Part shown: positions 23,898 to 34,614 of the stretch, in pieces | How the letters are laid out: the number at the start of each line of letters is the position of its first letter | Numbering within the stretch: the stretch's first letter is position 1 | From: Dastarcus helophoroides | Taxonomy: Eukaryota; Arthropoda; Insecta; Coleoptera; Bothrideridae | Length of the DNA: 64,000 bases | Assembly: GCA_028583605.1 (NCBI GenBank) | Contig: CM053331.1 | Span: 35,232,783 to 35,296,782, forward strand | Direction of reading: 5' to 3' | Translations under genes and position numbers: made by a program | The notes under the pieces: generated by a model | Seen by the model: the letters and a program-made list of their open reading frames with translations, nothing else | The model's database searches: none | Told to the model about the DNA's origin: nothing

Positions 23898-23945
23898 GTC
23901 GAGTCGAGTCGGGTCGAGCCGAGTCGAGCCGAGTCGAGTCGAGTT
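23898..23945. repeat. GTCGA pentanucleotide repeat
   Basis: About nine GTCGA units with GGTCGA and GCCGA variants. Confidence 0.85.
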
Positions 23946-24026
23946 CAGACTCTAAGTTAGTATAGATTCAAGTCTAAACTAGTTGTGCTCGATCTAAATT
24001 AGATTCAGATTCAGACTCAGTCCAGG

Positions 24027-26982
24027 TAGGGATGCAACATCGTTCAAAAAAGCATCGATGTTTGAACATCGATATTTTTTTCAATGAAACATCGATGTCT
24101 TAAACATCGGTATTCGATATCGATACATCGATGTGTTCTGATGATTTTTAAATATTTAATTGCGAGTTTAAGAAGTAAAAATTGGGAAAGTGTAGAAAAG
24201 GACATCAATTTAAAATGAATGTTTTTTAAATTTCAAATTTAATTAAAATTTCGACTTTTTTCTCGAAAATACGACTTTTTTTTTGAAATGTTGCCCCTAA
24301 TCTCGAAATTTCAACTTTTTTCTAGAAATTCCTAGATTAAAGTCAAAATTTCGATTTTAATCTCAAAATTGCGACCATAAATATACACGAACTTAGGTTA
24401 GGCATGCAACATTGGCAGATGGTGGTGGCGTGTAATCGTAGATATTTTGTGGTTAGACTCCAAAAGTAAAAAAATGGCTCAAATATCCTGTTTCATCTTT
24501 ATATTTATAAGTTTTTTTTCCAAAATTTGGCTCCAAACTGAAAATAAATTCAAAATTTTAGTAGAAAAATTGTCAATTGTCAAAATTGTCGTTCTAGAGT
24601 AATTTTATCCTCAGATTTTGAATTTAAATTCAACATTGTAAACTAAAAATTGGTAATCTTCAGAAAAAGCTCAGCATTTTGGCAAAAAACTTTAAAATAT
24701 TTCTTTCTCCAATATTTAAAATCAAAATTTCGACTTTAAATTCGTCATTTCGCATGAAAGTTTAAAATTTGTAGAAGCTATGGAAATCTTGAAATTGAAT
24801 TTGATAATATTTTGATGTTAAACTCAAAATTTTTAACAAAATAATTAAGCTTGTTTTGAAGTTTCAACTTTTTTTTTCGTTGTCAACCCTTTTATTCGAA
24901 ATGTCAACTTTTTTATTCGATATTTTGACTTTTATCTGTAAATCTACAAACATATTTTTGAGTTTAAAGTGTAAAACTTTGTTTCGATCTTTTTTTTAGA
25001 TAAATTCAAAATTTATTAAAATAAAACCCGAATTTAAAATTAAATAAAAAAATCAAATTTTTGGAAAAAATATTCTGGAAAATGTCTGAACATTTTGAGT
25101 TTAACAACAAGATTAACTCCAAAAAATTTCCAGTAAGAATGGATTGGTATTAATAAAATTTTGATTTTTTCACAAAATTTCCTACTTAAATATTCAATCT
25201 TCAATTTTTTTGAATGTTTCGACGCAAGACTCGAAATTTAAACTTTAATCCATAAAGTTCTACTTGTTCGCAAAATTTCGTGTTTGAATTTTTTACAAAA
25301 TCTATTTTTTACTGAAAATTTTTTAAATAATTCAATTTATTTTGTCAAAGTTTCGGCTGATCCAAAATTGTAGATTTCTTTAAAAATTCTGATTAAAAAA
25401 AATTCTATTTAAATTTGAACTTCTCCCTTGAAATTTCCAATTAAAATTCGATGTTGAAATCAAAATTTTAATAAAAAAAAAGTTAAAATCTCCGGAAAGA
25501 AACCATCACTAAACTGAATTTTTCTTGAAGAAAATTGAAATTTCAGAATCAATGACGAGATTTGGAAAATAATCAAAGTTTACATTTTACGGTGTAAATT
25601 TCCAGTCGGATTCTCTGAAAGCTTATTCGATGTCAAAAATTAAAAATTGTATTGTCCAGTTATTTTTAAAAATTTTAATAACCAAAATTTCGACTTTTTT
25701 TTGGAAATTTCTTGAAATTTCGAGTTCTATCTTAACATATCAAACTTTTTTCACGAAATTCCAACAGTAAAGTCAAAATTTCGACTTTAATCTCGAATTT
25801 TGACTTTACTGTTGGAATTTCGTGAAAAAAGTTGATATTTTAAGAGAAAACACGAAATTTCTAGAAAAAAACTCGAAAATTCGCCTTCAAACTCTCAAAG
25901 TTTCGAACACTTTTGTTTTAGTTGAAGGTATTTCTACGCCTAATTTCTCTAATTATTTCTTATAAAAGGACAAAAAAGCTCAAATTTCGGGAAAAAAATT
26001 AAGTTTACAAAAATTAAATTTGGCTTAATACATAATTTTGAAATTTTACGAAATAAACGAACATCAAAAATGTCAAAATTTTTAAAATGACCAACATTTG
26101 GAAAAAGAACTTAAAATTTTGAGGAATTTCGGAAATTCAAAAAAAGTCTAAATTTTGAAATATTGAAATTTAAAAAAATAGATTTTTTGAAAAAGTCCAT
26201 AAAACCCTTTTTAAAATGTCACGCAAAATTTTGTAAAAATGCCAAACGTTATACAAGTCGGAATTAAAAAAAAAACAAAGTTTTGACAAAATATCGAATT
26301 TTGAAAATTTTTGGAGTCGCACTAGTTAAAAAAACAAAATTTTTCAAAAAAAGAAATTTTCAAAATTGTTGAAATTTAATAATGAAGTCAAAATTAAAAA
26401 AAAAAACGACAATTTAAAAAACATTAAAATTAAAAAAAAAATTAAAAATTTTTGTCAAAAAGTGAAATGTTTAGAAAATTACAAATTTTAGAATTTTGGA
26501 AAATAGAGATTTGAAAAATGTGGAAATTTTTTTAAAAAGCCACTATTTTGAAAAAGAAATTAACATTTTGAAGAAATTAAGTCAAAATTTTGAAAATGTT
26601 GAAAATTTCATTAAAATTTTCAGCAAAATTTCAGATTTTCCAAAATTAAAAAAAAACTCGAATTTTTTAAAGAAGTGAGAGTAGATTTGCGAAAATGACG
26701 AACGTTTAAAAATACTTAAAAATAATTTTTTTTAAAATATAAAAAAGAAAAAAAAAGAAATTTTAACATGAATAGACGTTTCATCATCAATTTACTGTGT
26801 TAAAAATCGGGTTTCAAATATTTAAATTTTGCGATGCGATACATCGATTTTTCAAGCATCGTTTATGAACTGAACGATGTATCGATATTTTTTATGCTTC
26901 TTTACCATCGATGTTAAAACATCGATGTCTACAAACGATACATCGATGTTTTCAAAACATGGAACTATCGTTTGCATACCTA
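24027..26982. mobile_element. Non-autonomous hAT-like element 2 with CATCGATG subterminal repeats
   Basis: The left end TAGGGATGCAACATCG and inverted right end TAGGTATGCAAACGATAG are flanked by perfect 8-bp direct repeats AGTCCAGG (24019-24026 and 26983-26990). Both subterminal regions (24040-24140 and 26830-26955) are dense in CATCGATG palindromes, which may be transposase binding sites. The 2.7 kb between them is degenerate TTTCGAC/AAATTT filler. It includes a near-perfect 44-bp inverted repeat at 25737-25838. No transposase is present. Confidence 0.88.
25737..25838. repeat. Near-perfect inverted repeat inside hAT-like element 2
   Basis: An arm starting ATATCAAACTTTTTTCACGA (44 bases) is mirrored after a loop of about 15 bases (25781-25795). 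It would form a long hairpin in RNA. Confidence 0.8.
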
Positions 26983-28242
26983 AGTCCAGGTTGGATTAAT
27001 GTTAAACCTAGTTTCCACTGGTAATATACTTTAAACTTAAATTTAATCCTCAAACACTCAAACTTGAATAATGCGTTCATTTTGCTTCATACTTTTTACT
27101 TAAAATATGGGCTGACAAAAATTTATTTTAAGCATAAGAGTAATATAAACACAAATATGTAAACCGAATATTTTAACAGTCAAAAATAATAAATAAGAGG
27201 TGGAACAAGCGCAATTAGGACATAAAATTAAACCAGTTTGTGGCCCAGTTAAAAAATACTATCCTCTATTATGGAAGGATTCATCTCGCAACACAAATTT
27301 AAAACATCTAGACTGCAATTACTTGTCCCACATCAAGTTAAAATTAATCTACGCCCGCTCAGCAATAAGCTCTCTTAAAGAGTTCTTATAATCATCTGAC
27401 ATCGAGAAATATTGTCAGAAAGTTAACATTATGTTAACATAAAGATTTCTCATCCTAGTGACATCTAACAAAATCATCTTATATCTGTTAGATGTCAGTA
27501 ATCTGATGACTAAAAAAAGTTATCTAAATGTTAACATTTCTATGTCTCTTAAAAATATCGCTAAAATGATATCTTTAAGACATCTTTCTGATTTAGGTGC
27601 TGTACGGGCGATTTATATTACAAAAAAAATAGCTGAAATAGAAATGAAAAACTGTACATTGATCGAGCTAAATGACATTTATTACGTTTAACGTTGATGA
27701 TATATCAAGATATACTCATATAAAAATGGACATAAATACCATCTATATAACATATATATTTTTTGATAAATACGACAAAAATTCGGGCAATTGGTAATAT
27801 GTTTACATTAATTTAATAGCAAAAATAACTTTTTAGTAAATATAACGCAGACGTATGGTTATTAGATTAAATCTGTACATCTTTAAGTGAAATGGGGTGT
27901 TACCACACTTTAATAAGATTCGGTAACCCTCCACTTGAAAAAAATTACAATCCTCCCATTCAGCATGGTCCCTTATCACATATTTAATTAATAAATGTTC
28001 ATTTTTCGTTTCAAGAGATCACAGATGGAAAAAAGGCAACGTTTAGTTCAAAATTTTAAACCAGCCTTTACCTAAAAAGGAACATTACACTCATTAAATT
28101 CTTAACATCAATTTTTGTATATAAAAAATTCTTTAACGAAAATATTTTGATTTCATTCAAGTTTGTAATTACTAAGAGAGAGAAAAAAAAGAACAAAACA
28201 ATGCTATGCTTTACATACACTTACAATTAGGAGAATAGTAAT

Positions 28243-28335
28243 AATACGAGTGGAATAGTAATAATACGAATGGAATAGTAATAGTACGAATGGAATAGTA
28301 ATAATACGAATAGAATAGTAATAGTACGAAGTAAT
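28243..28335. repeat. 20-bp tandem repeat
   Basis: About five copies of GAATGGAATAGTAATAATAC, alternating with a variant ending AGTAC. Confidence 0.85.
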
Positions 28336-28849
28336 AGTTGATGTTATTCATGCCAATTATCAGTCTTCTTTTTTTTTTTCAATTTATTGTTACGATCTAA
28401 AGCTTAGAAAAGGCAATACGTTGACAACTCATTTTGATTCGTAACGAGGCTGATTTTGTTTATGAATTTTTGTAAAAATTACATCTAACAAAAATAATCT
28501 CGTTACATAGTTTTGGGTTAAATGTTCAGCATAGCACTTTTTGCTTCCTCGGCTGCTCAGATTCAGTCCTTTTTTTTGTCTAAAAACTAACATAGGAGCT
28601 TACAAAAGAATCGAAAGTTGTTTAGCTTCTCATATAAACTGCTTTGTTAGAGAGGCTATTACTAGGATCATTTGATGGAATACCTTTTGCCGCTGCGATA
28701 ATCCGTTATCAAATTTTCTATGGCCAAATGCATCTAAAACTTTTCTACTTTTTCGAGTGTGTTAATTGGCACAAATCAAAATTGTGTGCGAGATTGGATA
28801 ACAGTAGTTCTTCGGGGATTGGGCTGTCAAGGGATTACTTTTATGTCTA

Positions 28850-29036
28850 GTTCCTTGGCATGGTCCAAGCAAGGAACTACTACAACCACTTCCCATTTGA
28901 GTAAAAAATAGAGAAATGACCTTGGATTTGTTCTAATTTTTGCCACAGGACTACCTTTGTTCACTGTAGTTCCTTGGCATGGTCCTATCAAGGAACTGCT
29001 AAAGCCACTTCCCATTGAAGTAAAAATAGAGAAATG
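28850..29036. repeat. Duplicated ~70-bp unit containing a hairpin
   Basis: TAGTTCCTTGGCATGGTCC pairs with CAAGGAACT after a short loop, and CCACTTCCCAT...TAGAGAAATGA follows. The unit occurs at about 28850-28920 and again at 28966-29036. Confidence 0.75.
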
Positions 29037-29069
29037 AACTTTATATTTCGTAATTTAGATTCAATTTTT

Positions 29070-32000
29070 AGCCACTAAATACTCGGACTAAAGATAGTTT
29101 GGACACTCGATTTTAAGCTAATTTGGTCCCGAGCTCCAGCTAGTTTGGATTCGGGTTCAAGTTAATTTGGTCCCGAGCTCCACCTAGTTTGGACTCGGGT
29201 TCAAGCTAATTTGGGCCCGAGCTTCAGCTAGTTTAGATTCGTACTTATACTAGCTTTAGTTGTAGTTGAGTTGAGCTTCAGCTGAAATTAGTTAGTCTCG
29301 AGCTCAAGCTAATTTTTAGCCACTAAATACTCGGACTAAAGATAGTTTGGACACTCGATTTTAAGCTAATTTGGGCCCGAGCTCCAGCTAGTTTGGACTT
29401 GGGTTCAAGCTAATTTGGACCCGAGCACCAGCTAGTTTGGCCTCAAGTTCAAGCTAATTTGGGTCCGAGCTCCAGCTAGTGAGACTTGTATTCATTCTAG
29501 CTTTAGTTGTAATCGAGTTGAGTTCCAGCTAAAACTAGTTAGTCTCGAGGTCAAGCTACATTCGTGTTCAAGCAATTTAGGCCCGAGCTCCAGCTAGTTT
29601 AGACTCGTACTTATTCTAGCTTTAGTTGAGTTGAGCTTCAGCTGAAACTAGTTAGTCTCGAGCTCAAGCTAGACTCGGGTTCAAGCTAATTTGGGCCCGA
29701 GCTCCAGCTAGTTTGGACTCGGGTTCAAACTTATATGGACCCGAGCACCAGCTAGTTTGGCCTCAAGTTCAAGCTAATTTGGGCCCGAGCTCCAGCTAGT
29801 GAGACTTGTATTCATTCTAGCTTTAGTTGTAATCGAGTTGAGCTCCAGCTGAAACTAGTTAGTCTCGAGCTCAAGCTACACTCGTGTTCAAGGTAATTTG
29901 AGCCCGAGCTCCAGCTAGTTTAGACTCGAACTCTTTTTAGCTTTAGTTAAGTTGAGCTCGAGCTGAAACAAGTTAGTCTTGAACTCAAGTTAGATTCAGA
30001 TTCAAGCTAATTTGGACCCGAGCTCCAGCTAGTTTGGATTCGGGTTCAAGCTAATTTGGACCCGAGCATCAGCTAGTTTGGCCCCAAGTTCAAGCTAATT
30101 TGGGCCTAAGCTTCAGCTAGTGAGACTTGTATTTATTCTAGCTTTAGTTGTAATCGGTTGAGTTCCAGTTGAAACTAGTTAGTCTCGAGTTCAAGCTACA
30201 CTCGTGTTCAAGCTAATTTGGGCCAGAGCTCCAGCTAGTTTAGACTCGTACTTATTCTAGCTTTAGTTAAGTTGAGCTCTAGCTGGAACTAGTTAGTCTT
30301 GAGCTCAAGCTTGACTCGATTTCAAGCTAATTTGTGCCCGAGCTTCAGCTAGTTTAGATTCGTACTTATAATAGCTTTAGTTGTAGTTGAGTTGAGCTCC
30401 AGCTGAAATTAGTTAGTCTCTAGCTCAAGCTAGACTCGGATTCAAGCTAATTTGGGCCCAAGCGCCAGCTAATTTAGACTTGTACTCATTCTAGCTTTAG
30501 TTGTAATTGAGTTGAGCTCCAGCTGAAACTAGTTAGTCTCGAGCTCAAGCTAGACTCGAATTCAAGCTAATTTGGGCCCGAGCGCCAGCTAGTTTAGACT
30601 CGTACTCATTCTAGCTTTAGTTGAGTTGAGCTCCAGCTAGTTAGTTTCAGCTCAAGCTAGACTCAAATTCAAGCTAATTTGGGCCCAAGCGCCAGTTAGT
30701 TTAGACTCGTTCTCATTCTAGCTTTAGTTGAGTTAGGCTTCAGCTGAAACTAGTTGGTCTCAAGCTCAAGCTAGACTCGGGTTCAAGCTAATTTGGGCCC
30801 GAGCTTCAGCTAGTTTAAATTTGTACTTATACTAGCTTTAGTTGTAGCTGAGTTGAGTTCCAGCTGAAATTATTTAGTCTTGAGCTCAAGTTAGACTCGG
30901 ATTCAAGCTAATTTGGGCCTGAACTTCAGCTAGTTTGGCCTCAAGTTCAAGCTAATTTGGACCCGAGCTCCAGCTAGTGAGACTTGTATTCATTCTAGCT
31001 TTAGTTGTAATCGAGTTGAGCTCCAGCTGAAACTAGTTAGTCTCGAGCTTAAGCTACACTCGTGTTCAAGCTAATTTGGGACTGAGCTCAAGTTAGTTTA
31101 GACTCGTACTCATTCCAGCTTTATTTGAGTTGAGCTCCAGCTGGAACTTGTTAGGCTCGAGATCAAGCCAGACTCGGATTTAAGCTAATTTGGACCCGAG
31201 CTCCAGCTAGTTTGGACTCGGGTTCAAGCTAATTTGGACCCGAGCACCAGCTAGTTTGGCCTCAAGTTCAAGCTAATTTGGGCCCGAGCTCCAGCTAGTG
31301 AGACTTCTGTTCATTCTAGTTTTAGTTGAAATTGAGTTGAATTCCAGATGAAACTAGTTAGTCTCGAGCTCAAGCTACACTCGTATTTAAGCTAATTTGG
31401 TCCTGAGCTCCACCTAGTTTGGACTCGGGTTCAAGCTAATTTGGGCCCGAGCTTCAGCTAGTTTAGATTCGTACTTATACTAGCTTTAGTTGTAGTTGAG
31501 TTGAGCTCCAGCTGAAATTGGTTAGTCTCGAGCTCAAGCTAGACTCGGATTCAAGCTAATTTGGGCCCGAGCTCCAGCTAGTTTGGACTTGGGTTCAAAC
31601 TAATTTGGACCTGAGCACCAGCTAGTTTGGCCTCAAGTTCAAGCTAATTTGGGCCCGAGCTCCAGCTAGTGAGACTTTTAATCATTTTAGCTTTAGTTGT
31701 AATCGTTATAGTTGTAACCAGCTGAAACTGGTTAGTCTCGAGCTCAAGCTACACTCGTGTTCAAGCTAATTTGGGCCCAAGCTCCAGCTAGTTTAGAGTC
31801 GTACTCATTCTAGCTTTAGTTGAGTTGAGCTCGAGCTGAAACTAGTTAGTCTAGAACTCAAGCTAGACTCGGGTTCAAGCTAATTTGGGCCCGAGCTTCA
31901 GCTAGTTTAGATTCGTACTTATACTAGCTTTAGTTGTAGTTGAGTTGAGCTCCAGCTGAAATTAGTTAGTCTCGAGCTCAAGCTAGACTCGGATTCAAGC

Positions 32001-33117
32001 TAATTTGGGCCCGAGCTCCAGCTAGTTTGGACTCGGGTTCAAGCTAATTTGGACCCGAGCACCAGCTAGTTTGGCCTCAAGTTCAAGCTAATTTGGGCCC
32101 GAGCTCCAGCTAGTGAGACTTGTATTCGTTCTAGCTTTAGTTGTAATCGAGTTGAGCTCCAGCTGAAACTAGTTAGTCTCGAGCTCAAGCTACACTCGTG
32201 TTCAAGCTAATTTGGGCTCGAGCTCCAGCTAGTTTAGACTCGTACTCATTCTAGCTTTAGTTGAGTTGAGCTCCAGCTGAAACTAGTTAGTCTCGAGCTC
32301 AAGCTAGACTCGGGTTCAAGCTAATTTGGGCCCGAGCTTTAGCTAGTTTAGATTCGTACTTATACTAGCTTTAGTTGTAGTTGAGTTGAGCTCCAGCTGA
32401 AATTAGTTAGTCTCGAGCTCAAGCTAGACTCGGATTCAAGCTAATTTGGGCCCGAGCTCCAGCTAATTTAGACTTGTACTCATTCTAGCTTTAGTTGTAA
32501 TTGAGTTGAGGTCCAGCTGAAACTAGTTAGTCTCGAGCTCAAGCTACACTCGTGTTCAAGCTAAATTGAGCCCGAGCTCCAGCTAGTTTAGACTCGTACT
32601 CATTCTAGCCTTAGCTAGCCATAGCTTTAGTTGAGTTGAGCTCCAGCTGGAACTAGTTAGTCTCGAGATCAAGCTAGACTCGGGTTCAAGCCAATTTGGG
32701 CCCGAGCTTCAGCTAGTTTAGATACGTACTTATAGTACCTTTAGTTGTAGTTGAGTTGAGCTCCAGCTGAAGTTAGTTAGTCTCAAGCTCAAGCTACACT
32801 CGGATTCGAGCTAATTTGGCCCCAGCTCTAGCTAGTTTGGATTCGGGTTCAAGTTAATTTGGACCCGTACACCAGTTAGTTTGGCCTCAAGTTTAAGCTA
32901 ATTTGGGCCCGAGCTCAAGCTAGTTTAGACTCGTACTCATTCTAGTTTTAGTTAAGTTGAGCTTCAGCTGGAACTAGTTAGTCTCGAGCTCAAGCTAGAC
33001 TCGGGTTCAAGCTAATTTGGGCCCGAGCGCCAGCTAGTTTAGACTCGTACTCATTCTAACTTTAGTTGTAATTGAGTTGAGCTCCAGTTGAAACTAGTTA
33101 GTCTCGAGTTCAAGCTA
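29070..33117. repeat. AGCT-rich higher-order satellite (~4 kb)
   Basis: The array is built from phrases such as AGCTAATTTGGGCCCGAGCT, CCAGCTAGTTTAGACTCG, TTCTAGCTTTAGTTGAG and CTAGTTAGTCTCGAGCTCAA, so that AGCT recurs every one to three dozen bases. Similar ~110-bp units are grouped into a higher-order unit of about 440 bp. The variant AGCTTCAGCTAGTTTAGATT, for example, appears near 31450, 31890 and 32336. The array is richer in GC than its neighbours. No gene is present. Confidence 0.88.
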
Positions 33118-33207
33118 GAGTTGGGTAAATTTGGACTAGATTTGGGGAAAGTTGGGCTAGACTTGGGGAAAGTTGGTCTAGATTTGGGCTTGAATTTGGC
33201 TAGATTT
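33118..33207. repeat. Short TTGGGGAAAGTTGG tandem repeat
   Basis: Three to four imperfect units of CTAGATTTGGGGAAAGTTGG lie directly at the right edge of the AGCT satellite. Confidence 0.7.
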
Positions 33208-33718
33208 GCGTTTCTTAAACACACTCTGGGCACGGAAGCCTTCCCAATTAAATTCAACTGACGAGTTCTTGGATGTTCTTGTAAAGCCAAAATAACGATT
33301 ACCGCAGCTGCTGTTTTATAGATTTATGAGAAGCTAAATTCTTTAAAATTTCTTTCTAATCTACATGCACATTAACTAATAATAATTAACTAATAATACT
33401 TCAAATTTAAAAACTAAACTAAACTAAATCTAAAATACTGATGTACTACGAACATATATGTTGCATTTGCAAGACTCTTTGGAATAAATTAATTTACTGG
33501 ACGTTAAATAAACTTCATTGTGCCAAACCGGAGTGGGTCACTACATCCCATAACGTACACAATGTACAAAATTTAGTAGTTTAGTCTTAGACAACGACGC
33601 ATTTAAAGCTTGGCTATAACAGCGACCCAATCCGAGTGCAAGCACATTAAATTTTGACGTGGCCGCCGTAAATTATCTAGATCCAAACGCCTTTAATAGC
33701 GGCGCAGGAATCTTCTCA
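33208..33718. other. Downstream region of the GPCR gene
   Basis: This should contain the 3' untranslated region of the minus-strand receptor gene. No repeat family of the window is recognised here, and no clear polyadenylation signal on the minus strand was found. Confidence 0.4.
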
Positions 33719-34614
33719 TCATAACTCGTAAACGTCCCTCCCGTTCGACCGAGCAGCAGTCCTCTTACCCTGACCATCGCGAGCTCTCTGCGGGCTACAA
33801 TACATGTTATAACCCGGTATGATATGCACTCTGACGTCGCCCGAGGGTCTCAGCCCTTCGGGCCTCTGCCTTCGCGAAAACGAAACCGTAGTCTTGCAGC
33901 AGCAGTAATGGAATAAATTCACGTAAGCACCTCTAAAATGTCTATTTGTGATGCAGTACAGGATGCTGTTAACGCAAGACTTACTAATACCTAGCCAGGC
34001 TAAGTTATAGAAAACACCATCGTTTACTTTATGCAATGAATTCACCATTAAGACCACCCCGAAGGGCAACCAGAACACTACGAAGAATAGGAAACTGTAG
34101 AGGTTGGTTAGCATCAAGGAGTAGTCCCACTTGAAAGTGATCGGGGCTTTGTAGGCTCTTCGCCTGGTTTGGCGCAGCCTTAGCAAAGCGGTGGTGTAGC
34201 AGAGGATAGACAGGATCAACGGAAGGAAAACTAAAGCGGCCGCCACCGTGGCTTGATAGGATAAAAGTCCGGGAGTTTTGCGTGTGCAGTAATCGAAGGA
34301 TAGATCAGGAGCGAATTGAAGGCTGGAGGTTATGCTACATACAGTCCAAAGTAGTATTAATACTGCTGTTATTTTACCGGTTGTTAGTTTTTCGTAGAAC
34401 GTGGCCGAGAAGCACAGACGGAAAAAATTTTCGACGGCGATGGCGGCGTGCGACAAAAGGGTCACCATCACGCAGAGGGCGGCCAGGAACCACTGGAATC
34501 GGCACACGGCCAGGTTGTTGTGCATTTCGGCCAATATGACCACAGCTGAGGACGGCACCACTAGACCTGATACGAGGAAGTCTGCTAAAGCCACGTTTAC
34601 GACGAATGTGTTAC
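33719..34614 (-). CDS. GPCR exon 2 (TM2 to C-terminus)
   Basis: The acceptor TTTGTTTTAG precedes GTAACACATTC at 34614. The exon encodes residues 61-358. The tail after helix 8 is basic (RRQRPEGLRP, then KRTAARSNGR) and ends DVYEL. Confidence 0.9.

Larger units (their letters stand above)
22608..24018. other. Spacer with short tandem repeats and a hairpin
   Basis: No gene is seen. It holds a hairpin (23572-23619) and a 20-bp tandem repeat (about 23645-23722). A GTCGA pentamer run is at 23898-23945. From about 23560 onward CTCGAATCTAAATTCGAG-type repeats resemble the AGCT satellite at 29.1 kb in style. Confidence 0.6.
26991..29069. other. Spacer without recognised gene
   Basis: The sequence is AT-rich and mostly without the AAATTTCGA filler. 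It holds a 20-bp tandem repeat at 28243-28335 and a ~70-bp duplication with a hairpin at 28850-29036. Open frames in 27200-27700 are short, lack splice context and match nothing I recognise. Confidence 0.5.

Noticed and set aside
27200..27691. Two plus-strand frames of 63 and 77 codons
   Set aside because: They are short, AT-driven, with no splice sites or recognisable domain.
28243..28335. Regular short repeats resembling a CRISPR array
   Set aside because: The units are contiguous 20-bp tandem copies without distinct spacers, and the genome is clearly eukaryotic.
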